64,000 nucleotides of DNA from Streptomyces sp. B21-105 (GTDB taxonomy: Bacteria; Actinomycetota; Actinomycetes; Streptomycetales; Streptomycetaceae): positions 8,370,001 through 8,434,000 of the forward strand of contig NZ_JARUMJ010000001.1 of the NCBI RefSeq assembly GCF_036898465.1, in the 5' to 3' direction. Of this stretch, positions 37,357 through 46,083 are shown piece by piece (position 1 is the stretch's first letter; every line of letters begins with the position of its first letter). The position numbers and the translations under genes are program-made. Below the pieces are notes generated by a model. The model searched no databases, was not told the DNA's origin, and saw only the letters and a program-made list of their open reading frames with translations.

Positions 37357-37495
37357 CCGACGCGCCCGTCGGGCCCTGCCGGCGGCCCGCCTTTGAACGC
37401 GATGAACGCCCGAAGGGACGCTGCCGTACACCTCGACGCGTGTCCGTCCAGCGGCACGCACGGATGAACGCCGCCTCGCAGATACGGAGTCGTAC

Positions 37496-37978
37496 GTGCC
37501 TCAGCAGCCCCCGGCCCGCCTCGCCCGCGCCGCCGCACTGGCCGGCGGCCTGACCCTGCTCCTTACCGCCGCCACCGCGTGCGGCGGCGGCGCGGACGGC
37601 GCCGCGAAGAGGGACGAGCCGACGCCGACCACGGTGACCGCGGCCGCGGCGGCCGGGGTCGTGGCGCCGGCGAAGGTCGAGGTGATCGCCGGGCTGACCG
37701 GCTGCACGGCCGCCATCCGCATCGAGGCGGCGGAGCTGCGTCAGGGCGTGTGTCACGCCGAGGGGGCCGACTACCTCATCACCACCTTCCCCGAGGAGCG
37801 GCACAAGGAGACCTGGCTCGACGCCGCGGCGATCTACGGCGGCCGCTACCTGGTCGGCTTCCGCTGGGTGGTCAGCGCTGAGCCCGAGACGCTGACCCGG
37901 TTCCAGCCCGAACTCGGCGGAGAAATCCGGCAGTTGGGTGCGGGGGCGGGCCCGTCGGCCGCGCCGGGCGCCTCGTGA
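37496..37978 (+). CDS. Small secreted lipoprotein, function unknown
   Basis: A 160-residue protein with an Arg-containing N-terminus, a hydrophobic segment (AAALAGGLTLLLTAATAC) and a lipobox-like cysteine near residue 29, followed by a Thr/Ala-rich linker. The mature domain contains two cysteines (GLTGCTAA and RQGVCHAEG) that could form a disulfide, then YLITTFPEERHKETWLDAA and GRYLVGFRWVV. I do not recognise a characterised family; similar short lipoproteins are widespread in Streptomyces. GTG at 37496 follows GGAG at 37486. Confidence 0.75.
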   Translation: MPQQPPARLARAAALAGGLTLLLTAATACGGGADGAAKRDEPTPTTVTAAAAAGVVAPAKVEVIAGLTGCTAAIRIEAAELRQGVCHAEGADYLITTFPEERHKETWLDAAAIYGGRYLVGFRWVVSAEPETLTRFQPELGGEIRQLGAGAGPSAAPGAS

Positions 37979-38097
37979 CCGGCCGCGTCGCGCCGCGCCG
38001 GCCGGTCGGCGTCCTCCGTGTCGGTCCTTTGTGTCACGGGCGCGGCCGGGGGCGGCCCCCGACGGCCTCGATGCCGTTGTTGAAGCGCCGCAGGTAA

Positions 38098-38260
38098 CCC
38101 GAGGACGGATTCCGTACCGCGCTCCTCGTCGGCGGCGGTCTCGCGCTGGTCTCCGCGGCCATCGAGGCCGCCATCCCCGCAGCGCGCGCCGCGGCCGCGG
38201 GCGAGGACGTCGCCGACCCGGCGGCCGAGCCCGAGCAGGCAGAGACGGACCGGCGTCGCA
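38098..38260 (+). pseudogene. Remnant of a transporter C-terminus (MFS-like)
   Basis: In one plus-strand frame, directly after an in-frame TAA at 38095-38097, the sequence reads GFRTALLVGGGLALVSAAIE and then AAIPAARAAAAGEDVADPAA. A hydrophobic helix followed by IP and a charged Ala-rich tail is the usual C-terminus of DHA2-type MFS exporters. No start codon, no upstream domain and no proper stop codon go with it. The whole 346-bp gap (37979-38324) otherwise holds no gene. The identification rests on one helix and is tentative. Confidence 0.4.
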
Positions 38261-38324
38261 CGGACGGCATGGGCGGCGTGGACGGCACGGAGGCCACGGA
38301 GGGGCGACCGCCTCCGCCGGGCCT

Positions 38325-39323
38325 CTACGGCCGGGTCAGCCTTCGCATCGTGAGCGCGAGGTGCAGCCGCAGCCGGCCCTGCGGGGTGCGCACCGGCCAG
38401 CCCAGCAGGTGTTCGGCGTGGGCCAGCCGGTCCTGGAGCGTGGAGTGGTGCACGTTGACCTCGGCCGCCGCCGCCCGCAGACTCGCCGTCGCGGTGACGG
38501 CGTACAGCGTGGTCAGCAGCCAGGGCGCGTCCGCGGCGGCCGTGTCCAACGCCCTGACGTCCGGGGGAGGTTCGGCGCCCGGTGCGATGAGCTCGGCCAG
38601 CAGCGCGACCCCGCCGAGCTCCTCGGCGGACACCACCCAGGGCCCGGGATCCAGCGGGCCCCCTTCTGCGGTGAACCGCAGCGCGGTCCGGGCCGCGTCC
38701 CACGACCCCGGCAGCTCCAGCACGGGCACCGCCGGGCCGACCCCGGTGCGGACGGCAGGGGGCTCGGCGGCGCCGGGTGCGGCGGACGCGGGGACGACCC
38801 TGGGCCGGCCCGCCGGCGTGGCGAGGGCGCGGGCCGGTGCGAGGACGTCGAGGCCGAGACGGCGGGCGGCGTACAGCCGGGCCGGCTCGGCCGCGGCGGC
38901 GTCCAGAAGCGTCTCGACGAGGGCCGGATCGGTCAGCGGGGCCCGGCCGCGGGTGCGGTCCAGCACGAGCCGGGCCGCGCCCGCGGCCCGCTCCAGGATC
39001 ACCGCGTCGACCACGCTCGGCGTCGCGTCGGCGCGTTCCAGCCAGAGGGCGGGCGCCCCGTCCGGGCTCAGCGCGGCGGACGGCCACGCGGGGTCCGGCG
39101 GCAGGTCGCAGTCCCGCCGGACGCCGTCGGCCTCGACCCGGACGCACACCCGCCGGTCGGCGTCGACGAGCCGTGCCGGCACCCCCGCGAGCACCGCGGC
39201 CCCGCGCATCAGCGCCTCGACCCCGGCGCGGCCCTCCACCAGCCGGTCGAAGTACGCGATGACGCGCACGGCGGTTCCGGCGTCCGGGTCCAGTGCGGTC
39301 AGGCGCCCCGCCAGCTCTTTCAT
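38325..39323 (-). CDS. PucR-type transcriptional regulator
   Basis: A 332-residue regulator with the CdaR/PucR layout: a poorly conserved N-terminal sensory region and a C-terminal helix-turn-helix (LRAAAAEVNVHHSTLQDRLAHAEHLLG near residue 285), ending in LRLHLALTMRRL. The HTH resembles the PucR_HTH_30 domain. Nothing in sequence tells the ligand. It is on the same strand as the adjacent hydrolase gene, 82 bp downstream of it, and may regulate it. The ATG at 39323 is chosen because the upstream frame lies in the hydrolase 3' region. Confidence 0.78.
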   Translation of the reverse strand: MKELAGRLTALDPDAGTAVRVIAYFDRLVEGRAGVEALMRGAAVLAGVPARLVDADRRVCVRVEADGVRRDCDLPPDPAWPSAALSPDGAPALWLERADATPSVVDAVILERAAGAARLVLDRTRGRAPLTDPALVETLLDAAAAEPARLYAARRLGLDVLAPARALATPAGRPRVVPASAAPGAAEPPAVRTGVGPAVPVLELPGSWDAARTALRFTAEGGPLDPGPWVVSAEELGGVALLAELIAPGAEPPPDVRALDTAAADAPWLLTTLYAVTATASLRAAAAEVNVHHSTLQDRLAHAEHLLGWPVRTPQGRLRLHLALTMRRLTRP

Positions 39324-39405
39324 ACGGTCATCATGCGGTATGCGCCCCTCGGTGAGGAGAGCCGATGCGCTGCCACTGCCTCTACCCTCTGGCCCCGGAC
39401 GGGTC

Positions 39406-40380
39406 CTACTCGGCGAGCAGTCGGCGCAGCCAGTCCAGGTGGGCCGCCCGCGCCGACTTCGACAGCGTGGCCTGCGGTGCGAAGCCGTCGAAGCCGTGGA
39501 AGCCGCCCGGCCACACATGCAGTTCGGCGATTCCGCCGGCCTGCCATATCCGGGAGGCGTACCCGACGACCTCGTCCCGGAAGGTCTCGGCGGAGCCCAC
39601 GTCGAGGAAGGCGGGCGGCAGCCCGGACAGGTCCTCGGCGCGGGCGGGAGCCGCGTACGGGGACACGTCGGGGCCGCCGCGTGCCGCCCCGAGCAGCGCC
39701 GTCCAGCCGGTGTCGTTGGCGGTGCGGTCCCACACGCCGAGGCCCGCCATCTGGTGGGAGGAGACGGTGTCGTTGCGGTCGTCCAGCATCGGGCACATCA
39801 GCAGCTGGCCGATCGGCCGCGGACCGCCGCGGTCGCGCAGCAGCAGGGCGAGCGCTGCGGTCAGCCCGCCGCCCGCGCTGGTGCCGGCGATCACGATGCG
39901 GTCCGGGTCCGCGCCCAGCTCCTTTGCGTGCTCCGCCGTCCACAGCAGCCCTGCGTACACGTCCTCGACGGGCGCGGGGTGCGGGTGCTCCGGCGCGAGG
40001 CGGTACTCCACCGACACCACGACCATGTCCAGCGCCCGCGCCCAGTCCAGGGCCACGTCCACGCCGGCCCGGTTGTTGCCGAGAACCATGCCGCCGCCGT
40101 GCACGTGGTAGACGACGGGACGGGGCCGGTCGGGGGCGGGCGCGACCGGGCGGCAGATCAGCAGGGAGATCTCCGGTGCGCCCTCGGGCCCCGGCACCGT
40201 GCGGTCCTCGACCTCGAACGTGCCGCCGGCCGTCAGGTCCAGCTGGGACAGCAGCGCCATGCCCGGGCCCTGGCGGACGGCCTCGATGTCCTCCATGGCC
40301 ATGCCCGGTTGGATCACGTCCTTGATCAGTTCCAGGGCGGCGGCGAGTTCCGGGTCGAACGGCGGCGGGACGGATGTCAT
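39406..40380 (-). CDS. Alpha/beta hydrolase, hormone-sensitive-lipase family
   Basis: A 324-residue esterase/lipase. The oxyanion-hole motif is YHVHGGGMVLGN near residue 90; the nucleophile serine lies in IVIAGTSAGGGLTAA near 162; the acid and base are in DVGSAETFRDE near 262 and GGFHGFDGF near 292. These are the HSL-family (type IV) hallmarks. No signal peptide is present, so it is cytoplasmic and acts on a small ester. Start at 40380 by conserved N-terminus; the frame from 41433 runs antisense to terC. Confidence 0.88.
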   Translation of the reverse strand: MTSVPPPFDPELAAALELIKDVIQPGMAMEDIEAVRQGPGMALLSQLDLTAGGTFEVEDRTVPGPEGAPEISLLICRPVAPAPDRPRPVVYHVHGGGMVLGNNRAGVDVALDWARALDMVVVSVEYRLAPEHPHPAPVEDVYAGLLWTAEHAKELGADPDRIVIAGTSAGGGLTAALALLLRDRGGPRPIGQLLMCPMLDDRNDTVSSHQMAGLGVWDRTANDTGWTALLGAARGGPDVSPYAAPARAEDLSGLPPAFLDVGSAETFRDEVVGYASRIWQAGGIAELHVWPGGFHGFDGFAPQATLSKSARAAHLDWLRRLLAE

Positions 40381-40602
40381 GGCGTCTCCTCGGCGGGGCG
40401 GCTCGTGCGGCCATGATTCACGCACGCGCCCCCTGCGGAGCGCCGCCGTCCGGCGGGACCTGCCCGCCGTTCGGCGGGTGGCCGCCCGGGTGCGCCCCAC
40501 GCCTTGCCAGGATGTGACCTTTTGTTCATCCGCGAGGGGTAGACAACCGGCGGACCGTGCGACAACGATTTTCACCCCCACACCGCACCAGGAGTACCAC
40601 CC

Positions 40603-41580
40603 GTGAACGTCTCGCTTTCCGTCTGGCTGTTGACCGTCGCGGCGCTGTGCGCGCTCGTCGCCGTCGACTTCTTCATCGGCCGCAAGCCGCACGACGTCTC
40701 GGTCAAGGAGGCCGGGACCTGGACCGTCGTCTGGGTCGTGCTGGCCTGCCTGTTCGGTCTCGGCGTGTTCGTCTTCGGCGGCGGCAAGCCGACGGGGGAG
40801 TTCTTTGCCGGGTACATCACCGAGAAGTCGCTGAGCGTGGACAACCTCTTCGTGTTCGTCCTGATCATGGGCAAGTTCGCGGTGCCGTCGCAGTACCAGC
40901 AGCGGGTCCTCATGGTGGGCGTGCTGGTGGCCCTCGTGCTGCGCGCGCTGTTCATCGCGGCCGGCGCGGCGATCATCTCGACGTTCTCCTGGGTCTTCTA
41001 CCTGTTCGGCGCGTTCCTGATATGGACGGCGTGGAAGCTGATCCAGGACGCGAAGAAGGGCGCGCACGAGGAGGAGTTCGAGGAGAACAAGCTGCTCAAG
41101 GCCGTGGAGAGGCGTTTCGGCGTGGCGGACCGGTACCACGGCACGAAGCTGTGGATCGAGCAGAACGGCAAGCGGGTCATGACGCCGATGCTGGTCGTGA
41201 TGCTGGCGATCGGCTCCACGGACGTGCTCTTCGCCCTCGACTCGATCCCGGCGATCTACGGGCTGACCGAGGACCCGTACATCGTGTTCACCGCCAACGC
41301 CTTCGCGCTGATGGGTCTGCGGCAGCTGTACTTCCTGATCGGCGGTCTGCTGAAGAAGCTGGTCCACCTCAGCTACGGCCTGTCGATCATCCTGGGCTTC
41401 ATCGGCGTGAAGCTGCTGCTGCACGCGCTGCACGAGTCAGGGGTGCACGTGCCCGAGATCGGCATCCCGTTCTCGCTCGGCTTCATCGTGCTCGTCCTCG
41501 CCGTGACGACCTTCACCAGCCTGCGGGCGGCCAAGCGGCAGGAGGAGGCCACGGCCCTGCCGGACTCGACACAGGCGTGA
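40603..41580 (+). CDS. TerC/Alx-family integral membrane protein
   Basis: A 325-residue membrane protein with about eight hydrophobic spans (for example WLLTVAALCALVAVDFFIG, WTVVWVVLACLFGLGVFVFGGG, FSWVFYLFGAFLIWTAWKL). The conserved SLSVDNLFVFVLIMGKF and GSTDVLFALDSIPAIYGLT segments contain the acidic residues thought to bind metal. TerC/Alx proteins are linked to tellurite resistance and Mn2+ export. A riboswitch of the yybP-ykoY class precedes some relatives; I do not see one here. The start is GTG 40603 with AGGAG upstream. Confidence 0.92.
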   Translation: MNVSLSVWLLTVAALCALVAVDFFIGRKPHDVSVKEAGTWTVVWVVLACLFGLGVFVFGGGKPTGEFFAGYITEKSLSVDNLFVFVLIMGKFAVPSQYQQRVLMVGVLVALVLRALFIAAGAAIISTFSWVFYLFGAFLIWTAWKLIQDAKKGAHEEEFEENKLLKAVERRFGVADRYHGTKLWIEQNGKRVMTPMLVVMLAIGSTDVLFALDSIPAIYGLTEDPYIVFTANAFALMGLRQLYFLIGGLLKKLVHLSYGLSIILGFIGVKLLLHALHESGVHVPEIGIPFSLGFIVLVLAVTTFTSLRAAKRQEEATALPDSTQA

Positions 41581-41762
41581 CGGATCCGCGGCGCGGCCCC
41601 GGCGGGACACCTCTCCCCGAGGCGGACTTCCCGAGGCGGTCTTCCGAGGCGGGCGCCGCGCATCCGGCCTGTGCGCCGCATCCGAGAAGTGTGCGCCGCG
41701 TCTGGGCAGTGGGTGCCGCGGCGGCCCGCATCAGCACGCAGTCGAACTCGATCCCCCGGCCG

Positions 41763-41804
41763 GTCGTCGCAACACACCTCTCTGATCAGGCATGTTGCTA
41801 CGAC
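41763..41804. repeat. Long imperfect inverted repeat
   Basis: A 12-bp left arm (41763-41774, GTCGTCGCAACA) pairs with TGTTGCTACGAC (41793-41804) at 11 of 12 positions around an 18-nt spacer that includes the palindrome TGATCA. The sequence is less GC-rich than its surroundings. It might be an operator or a structured RNA element. Confidence 0.6.
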
Positions 41805-42082
41805 TGGCGTGAACCCGGGCTGTGCCGCGCGCTCGTCCCGGCGCGCCGAGGGGTCCATGAGAAGCACGGCGCCGGTTCGCCCAGCCGCACGGCCTCGTCC
41901 TGGCCGGCCTCGGAGCGGGCCGCGTCGCCCGTCGGCCGCAGGAGCCAGGTGTCCTTGCCGGCGCCGGTCACCCGGTACGGGCCGCCGTGTCGGGAGACCA
42001 CAGCCTTCCCCGGCCCGAGGTCGGTCACCTGGACGCCGATGCGCGGCATCAGATCGAGCAGTCGTCGGTAAAGGGTGCTCAT
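41798..42082 (-). CDS. Small hypothetical protein (low confidence)
   Basis: A 94-residue open frame. The first 60 residues look protein-like (MSTLYRRLLDLMPRIGVQV, then DLGPGKAVVSRHGGPYRVTG and KDTWLLRPTGDAA), but the Cys/Arg/Ser-rich tail is doubtful and runs into the inverted repeat. The ribosome binding site is weak. I recognise no family. The rest of the 728-bp gap from 41581 to 42308 holds short CCGAGGCGG repeats near 41617-41655, a 13-bp direct repeat (42165-42177 and 42188-42200) and a terminator. Confidence 0.4.
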   Translation of the reverse strand: MSTLYRRLLDLMPRIGVQVTDLGPGKAVVSRHGGPYRVTGAGKDTWLLRPTGDAARSEAGQDEAVRLGEPAPCFSWTPRRAGTSARHSPGSRQS

Positions 42083-42195
42083 CTGCCCTATCAGACGGGA
42101 CGGCCCGGGGTCTGCGGCTTGACCGACATTCGCCGCTGCTCTTCACCCCACCCGCGAGGGCACACGCCGAAGGGGCGCGACCCGCGCACGCCGAA

Positions 42196-42221
42196 GGGGC
42201 CCGGAATCTGATCCGGGCCCC
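42196..42221. terminator. Strong hairpin terminator
   Basis: Ten-bp perfect arms (42196-42205 and 42212-42221) around a 6-nt loop. It lies 88 bp beyond the FMN reductase stop on the minus strand and would end that transcript. Confidence 0.65.
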
Positions 42222-42308
42222 TCGGGTGCCGCTGCGTCGTGGGCTGTTCCCGTCCCTGCGTGTGCCGACCGGGTCCGCTGCCGGGCCGGGTGCGCTGCCG
42301 GTCGGGCG

Positions 42309-42872
42309 TCAGGCGGTCGCGAACTCGTCGGCGTGGCCGTGCAGCTGGGCGACGACCTCGGTCAGCTGGGCGGCGACCTCGGCGTCGTCGACCGGGTGGG
42401 TCTCGGCGAAGCGGGTCAGCGAGCCCGGGATGGACAGCTTGAGGTCCTCGATGACCTTGCCGCCGGCGATGCCCACGGCCTTGCGGGCCTCGTCCTGCGC
42501 CCATACGCCGCCGAACTGGCCGAACGCGGTGCCGACCACGGCGACCGGCTTGCCGCCGAACGCGCCGGCGCCGTAGGGCCGCGACAGCCAGTCGATGGCG
42601 TTCTTCAGGACGGCCGGGATCGTGCCGTTGTACTCGGGGGAGAAGAGCAGGAAGGCGTCGGCGGCCAGGGCGGCCTCGCGCAGCCGGGCGGCGGCGGCCG
42701 GGACGCTGCCCTCGACGTCGAGGTCCTCGTTGTAGAACGGGATCTCGGCCAGACCCTCGAAGAGGTCGACCTCGGCGCCCTCGGGAGCGACCTTGACGGC
42801 CGCCTCGGCGAGCTGGCGGTTGGTCGAGCCGGCGCGAAGGCTGCCGACGAGCGCGAGGATGCGGACAGACAT
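42309..42872 (-). CDS. NADPH-dependent FMN/quinone reductase
   Basis: A 187-residue flavodoxin-fold reductase. ILALVGSLRAGSTNRQLAEAA at residues 5-25 binds the FMN phosphate, and LFSPEYNGTIPAVLKNAIDWLSRP near 76 is the family signature (PEYNxxxPxxLKNAIDWxSR). It reduces FMN, azo dyes or quinones with NAD(P)H, avoiding semiquinone radicals. It is divergent from a TetR gene and two palindromic operators lie between them. Start at 42872 by the conserved MSVRILALVG N-terminus; the in-frame extension to 42965 contains the operators. Confidence 0.9.
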   Translation of the reverse strand: MSVRILALVGSLRAGSTNRQLAEAAVKVAPEGAEVDLFEGLAEIPFYNEDLDVEGSVPAAAARLREAALAADAFLLFSPEYNGTIPAVLKNAIDWLSRPYGAGAFGGKPVAVVGTAFGQFGGVWAQDEARKAVGIAGGKVIEDLKLSIPGSLTRFAETHPVDDAEVAAQLTEVVAQLHGHADEFATA

Positions 42873-42909
42873 GGGTACTCCCAGAGGCTGAAACACGGGG
42901 ACAATAATC

Positions 42910-42923
42910 CGGACCGGGGTCCG
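42910..42923. promoter_or_regulatory. TetR-type operator 1
   Basis: CGGACC-GG-GGTCCG is a symmetric 14-bp palindrome 38 bp before the FMN reductase start codon. Confidence 0.65.
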
Positions 42924-42944
42924 TTTAATTTCTAGCACCCTAAC

Positions 42945-42958
42945 CGGACCGTGGTCCA
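42945..42958. promoter_or_regulatory. TetR-type operator 2
   Basis: CGGACC-GT-GGTCCA repeats operator 1 with one arm mismatch, starting 35 bp after it and 31 bp before the TetR start codon. AT-rich sequence between the two sites probably contains the promoter(s). Confidence 0.65.
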
Positions 42959-42988
42959 GTTTCATTCCCGATGCTTTACGCTGGCGTC

Positions 42989-43660
42989 ATGTCCGCCGTG
43001 CTGCCCCCCTGTCCCGAGCCTGAGGAGAGCGCCGCCGAGCCGGAGCTGCTGCAACTCGGTCCGGCGGGCGACGAACCGTGTCTGCGCGCCGACGCGGCCC
43101 GCAACCGGGCCAGGCTGCTGGACGCCGCCGCCCGTCTGATCGCCGAGCACGGCGCGGCCGGGGTCACCATGGAGGCGGTGGCGAGCGCGGCGAACGTCGG
43201 CAAGGGCACCGTCTTCCGCCGCTTCGGTGACCGCACGGGTCTGCTGAACGCCCTGCTGGACCACTCGGAGCGGCGGTTCCAGGCCGCGTTCCTGAGCGGT
43301 CCGCCGCCGCTCGGGCCGGGCGCGCCGCCGGTGGAGCGGCTGCGGGCGTTCGGCTTCGCGCTGCTCGCGCGCTCCGTCGACCAGCTGGATCTGCAGCTCG
43401 CGGCCGAGCCGGGGCCGGACCGCCGGCACTCGGTCCCGGTGCGCCGGGTGCATCACCGTCATCTGGCGGTGCTGCTGCGGCAGGCGCTGCCCGGCGCGGA
43501 CGACGAACTTCTCGCGCACACGCTGATGGGCTACCTCAATCCCGTCCTCGTCCACCACCTCACCCGGCAGTGCGGCATGCCGCCGGAGCGGCTGGAGGCG
43601 GGCTGGAGCGACCTCGTCGACCGGATCACGGGCGAGCACCGCGGAACGGGCGCCGGGTGA
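42989..43660 (+). CDS. TetR/AcrR-family transcriptional regulator
   Basis: A 223-residue regulator. The N-terminal helix-turn-helix is ARLIAEHGAAGVTMEAVASA followed by ANVGKGTVFRRFGDRTGLL (about residues 47-87), with the typical TetR K-G-T-x-Y/F pattern. The C-terminal ligand-binding domain is not assignable to a ligand. Divergence from the FMN reductase gene and two matching operators strongly suggest it represses that gene and itself, released by a quinone-like compound. ATG 42989 is taken; an in-frame ATG at 42971 is possible. Confidence 0.88.
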   Translation: MSAVLPPCPEPEESAAEPELLQLGPAGDEPCLRADAARNRARLLDAAARLIAEHGAAGVTMEAVASAANVGKGTVFRRFGDRTGLLNALLDHSERRFQAAFLSGPPPLGPGAPPVERLRAFGFALLARSVDQLDLQLAAEPGPDRRHSVPVRRVHHRHLAVLLRQALPGADDELLAHTLMGYLNPVLVHHLTRQCGMPPERLEAGWSDLVDRITGEHRGTGAG

Positions 43661-43802
43661 CATCCGGCGACGTGCGGTGACGCATGGTGACGTGACTGCC
43701 GAGTGTCGACGACCCGTCGAACGTGTGCGTTGACGGATCGTCGGATTCGGCGTCCCCCCGCCCGGGACCCGGTTCGCGGCTTCTGCCAAGATGCGGTACG
43801 TC

Positions 43803-44840
43803 ATGGTGCAGATACCGAACACGCCCGCGCCGCCGGTGCCGCCGGTGCCGCGCCCCGTGCCCACGAGCGCCGACGTGGCCCGCCTGGCCGGGGTCTCGCG
43901 CGCCACCGTCTCCTACGTCCTGAACAACACCAGCGCCGTACGCATCAGCGAGCCGACCCGCCGCCGGGTCCGCGAGGCCGCCGAGGAACTCGGGTATGTG
44001 CCGCACGCGGCCGCCCGCACCCTGCGCGCCGGACACAGCCGGATGGTCCTGATGCCCACCCTGCCGGTGCCCGCCGGCCCGCTCTACAGCCGGTTCGTGC
44101 ACGACTTCCAGGGTGCGATGAGCCGCCTCGACTACACGGTCGTCCAGTACGGCGCGAGCGGAGTGACCGGTGACGACGCCGTGCGCGCGTGGGCCGAGCT
44201 GAGGCCCGTCGCCGTGCTGGTGCCCGGCACCGGCATCGGACCCGAAGGCGTGGCGATCCTCAAGCGGTCCGGCGCCCGGGCCGTGGTGACCCTCAGCCCC
44301 GAGGCCGTCGAGGGCGCCCACGCGATGCTCCTGGACCAGGCCGACGTCGGCCGGGGCGCCGCCGGACACCTCCGCGAGCGCGGCCGCCGCCGGATCGGGG
44401 TGGTGGTCCCCGAGGAGCACGGCATGGAGATGTTCTCCGCGCCCCGCCTCGCCGGCGCCCGTGCGGCCGTCCAGGGCACCGACGCCTCCGTCACCGAGCT
44501 GCCCCTCGCCTACACGGAGGAGGCCGCGGCCGCCCTCGCCGCGCGCTGGCGCGGCCTCGGCCTCGACGCCGTGTTCGCCTACAACGACGAGTACGCCATG
44601 CTGCTGTTACGCGCCCTGCACGACGCCGGCCTGCGCGTTCCCGAGGACGTGGCCGTCATCGGAGCCGACGACCTGCTGCTCGGCCGGCTGCTGCGGCCGC
44701 GGCTCAGCACCGTGCGGATCGCGCTCCCCTCCGGCCGCGACCTCGCCTCCCTGGTGGACCGGGCCGTCCGCAACCCCGCCGCCGCCCCCGAGTCGCACGC
44801 GCTGTTCTCGGCCACCGTGGTGCACCGCGACTCCAGCTGA
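43803..44840 (+). CDS. LacI-family transcriptional regulator
   Basis: A 345-residue LacI/GalR regulator. After a Pro-rich N-terminus, the helix-turn-helix is TSADVARLAGVSRATVSYVL (about residues 21-40) with the hinge region RTLRAGHSR. The periplasmic-binding-like domain follows, with VFAYNDEYAMLLLRALHDAGLRVPEDVAVIGADD near residue 258 (shown in part: VAVIGADDLLLGRLLRP). It precedes pobA and a benzaldehyde-type dehydrogenase on the same strand, 25 bp from pobA, and probably controls them. The start could be ATG 43791; I prefer 43803 because CAAGAT (43787-43792) may be a leaderless -10 box. Confidence 0.85.
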   Translation: MVQIPNTPAPPVPPVPRPVPTSADVARLAGVSRATVSYVLNNTSAVRISEPTRRRVREAAEELGYVPHAAARTLRAGHSRMVLMPTLPVPAGPLYSRFVHDFQGAMSRLDYTVVQYGASGVTGDDAVRAWAELRPVAVLVPGTGIGPEGVAILKRSGARAVVTLSPEAVEGAHAMLLDQADVGRGAAGHLRERGRRRIGVVVPEEHGMEMFSAPRLAGARAAVQGTDASVTELPLAYTEEAAAALAARWRGLGLDAVFAYNDEYAMLLLRALHDAGLRVPEDVAVIGADDLLLGRLLRPRLSTVRIALPSGRDLASLVDRAVRNPAAAPESHALFSATVVHRDSS

Positions 44841-44865
44841 ACTACGGTCCAGGTGGAGGCATGCC

Positions 44866-46044
44866 ATGCGCACCACGGTCGGCATCATCGGCGGCGGCCC
44901 GGCGGGGCTGCTGCTCGCCCGTCTGCTGCACCGCGCGGGAATCGCCTGTGCCGTGCTGGAGAGCAGGACGCGCGCCTACGCGGAAGGGCGCCAGCGAGCC
45001 GGAATGCTGGAGCAGGGCACGGTCGACGTGCTGCGTGAGGCCGGCGCCGCCGACCGGCTCGACGTCGAGGGCCTGGTGCACAACGGCATCGAGCTGCGCT
45101 TCGACGGCGAACGCCACCGCCTCGACTTCCCCGCCCTCACCGGTGGCCGCACGGTCACGATCTACGCCCAGACGGAGATCGTGAAGGACCTCATCGCCCT
45201 CCAACTGGCCGACGGGCCGCCCCTGTTGTTCGAGGCGGAAGCGCTCGCCGTCGAGCAGCCGGAGAGCGCGACACCTGTCGTGCGGTTCCGCCACGAGGGC
45301 CGGGAGCGGACGCTGCACTGCGCGTGGGTGGCGGGCTGCGACGGCTCGCACGGCGTCGCCCGGAACGCCTTCCCGGCGGCCGTCGGCCGCGCATACGCCC
45401 ACGACTATCCGTACTCCTGGCTTGGCGTCACCGCCGAAGTGCCGCCCTCCTGCGACGAGTTGGTCTACGCGCGCCACGCGCGCGGCTTCGCCCTGCACAG
45501 CATGCGCTCGCCGCATGTCTCCCGGCTCTACCTCCAGGTCCCCCGCGGCACGAGCGTGCGGGACTGGCCCGACGAGCGGATCTGGGACGAACTCGCCGCC
45601 CGCTTCGCCGTCGACGCCGACTGGACGCTGCGCCGCGGCCCGATCACCGCCCGGTCCGTGACGCAGATGCGCAGTCTCGTCCACGAGCCGATGCGGCACG
45701 GCCGGCTGGTGCTCGCCGGGGACGCCGCCCACATCGTCCCGCCGACCGGCGCCAAGGGACTCAACCTCGCCGTCTCCGACGTCCGGCTGCTGGCCAGGGC
45801 CTTCACCGAACTGCACGCCCATGGGTCCACCCGGCTCCTGGACGGGTACTCGGAGCTGTGCCTGCGACGTGTGTGGCAGGCCACCCGCTTCTCCTACGAC
45901 ATGACTAGGATGTTGCACGCTCAACCAGATGGGGATGCGTTCGACCACCGGATGCAGCTCGCCCGGCTGCGCCGGATCACCGCATCCCGCCACGCGGCCG
46001 CCGAACTGGCGGCGAACTACACGGGACTTCCCCTCTCGCCGTGA
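44866..46044 (+). CDS. pobA: 4-hydroxybenzoate 3-monooxygenase
   Basis: A 392-residue class A FAD monooxygenase that makes protocatechuate from 4-hydroxybenzoate. VGIIGGGPAGLLLARLL at the N-terminus is the FAD Rossmann motif; ESRTRAYAEGRQRAGMLEQG near residue 32 and CDGSHGVARNAFP near 158 are PobA-typical. GDAAHIVPPTGAKGLNLAVSD near 285 is the second FAD motif, with the active-site Pro. Start at 44866 follows GGTGGAGG. It is the first enzyme gene after the LacI regulator; protocatechuate ring-cleavage genes are not in this window. Confidence 0.9.
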   Translation: MRTTVGIIGGGPAGLLLARLLHRAGIACAVLESRTRAYAEGRQRAGMLEQGTVDVLREAGAADRLDVEGLVHNGIELRFDGERHRLDFPALTGGRTVTIYAQTEIVKDLIALQLADGPPLLFEAEALAVEQPESATPVVRFRHEGRERTLHCAWVAGCDGSHGVARNAFPAAVGRAYAHDYPYSWLGVTAEVPPSCDELVYARHARGFALHSMRSPHVSRLYLQVPRGTSVRDWPDERIWDELAARFAVDADWTLRRGPITARSVTQMRSLVHEPMRHGRLVLAGDAAHIVPPTGAKGLNLAVSDVRLLARAFTELHAHGSTRLLDGYSELCLRRVWQATRFSYDMTRMLHAQPDGDAFDHRMQLARLRRITASRHAAAELAANYTGLPLSP

Positions 46045-46083
46045 GAGCGGCGAAGCCCGCGGGTCACCGATCGGAGAGCCTTC

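Noticed and set aside
40381..40602. yybP-ykoY (Mn2+) riboswitch upstream of the TerC gene
   Set aside because: I could not find the paired stem and conserved loop elements of that class in the 222-bp leader.
39406..41433. Hydrolase with a 350-residue N-terminal extension
   Set aside because: The extension is antisense to the TerC gene and low in complexity; the hydrolase starts at 40380.
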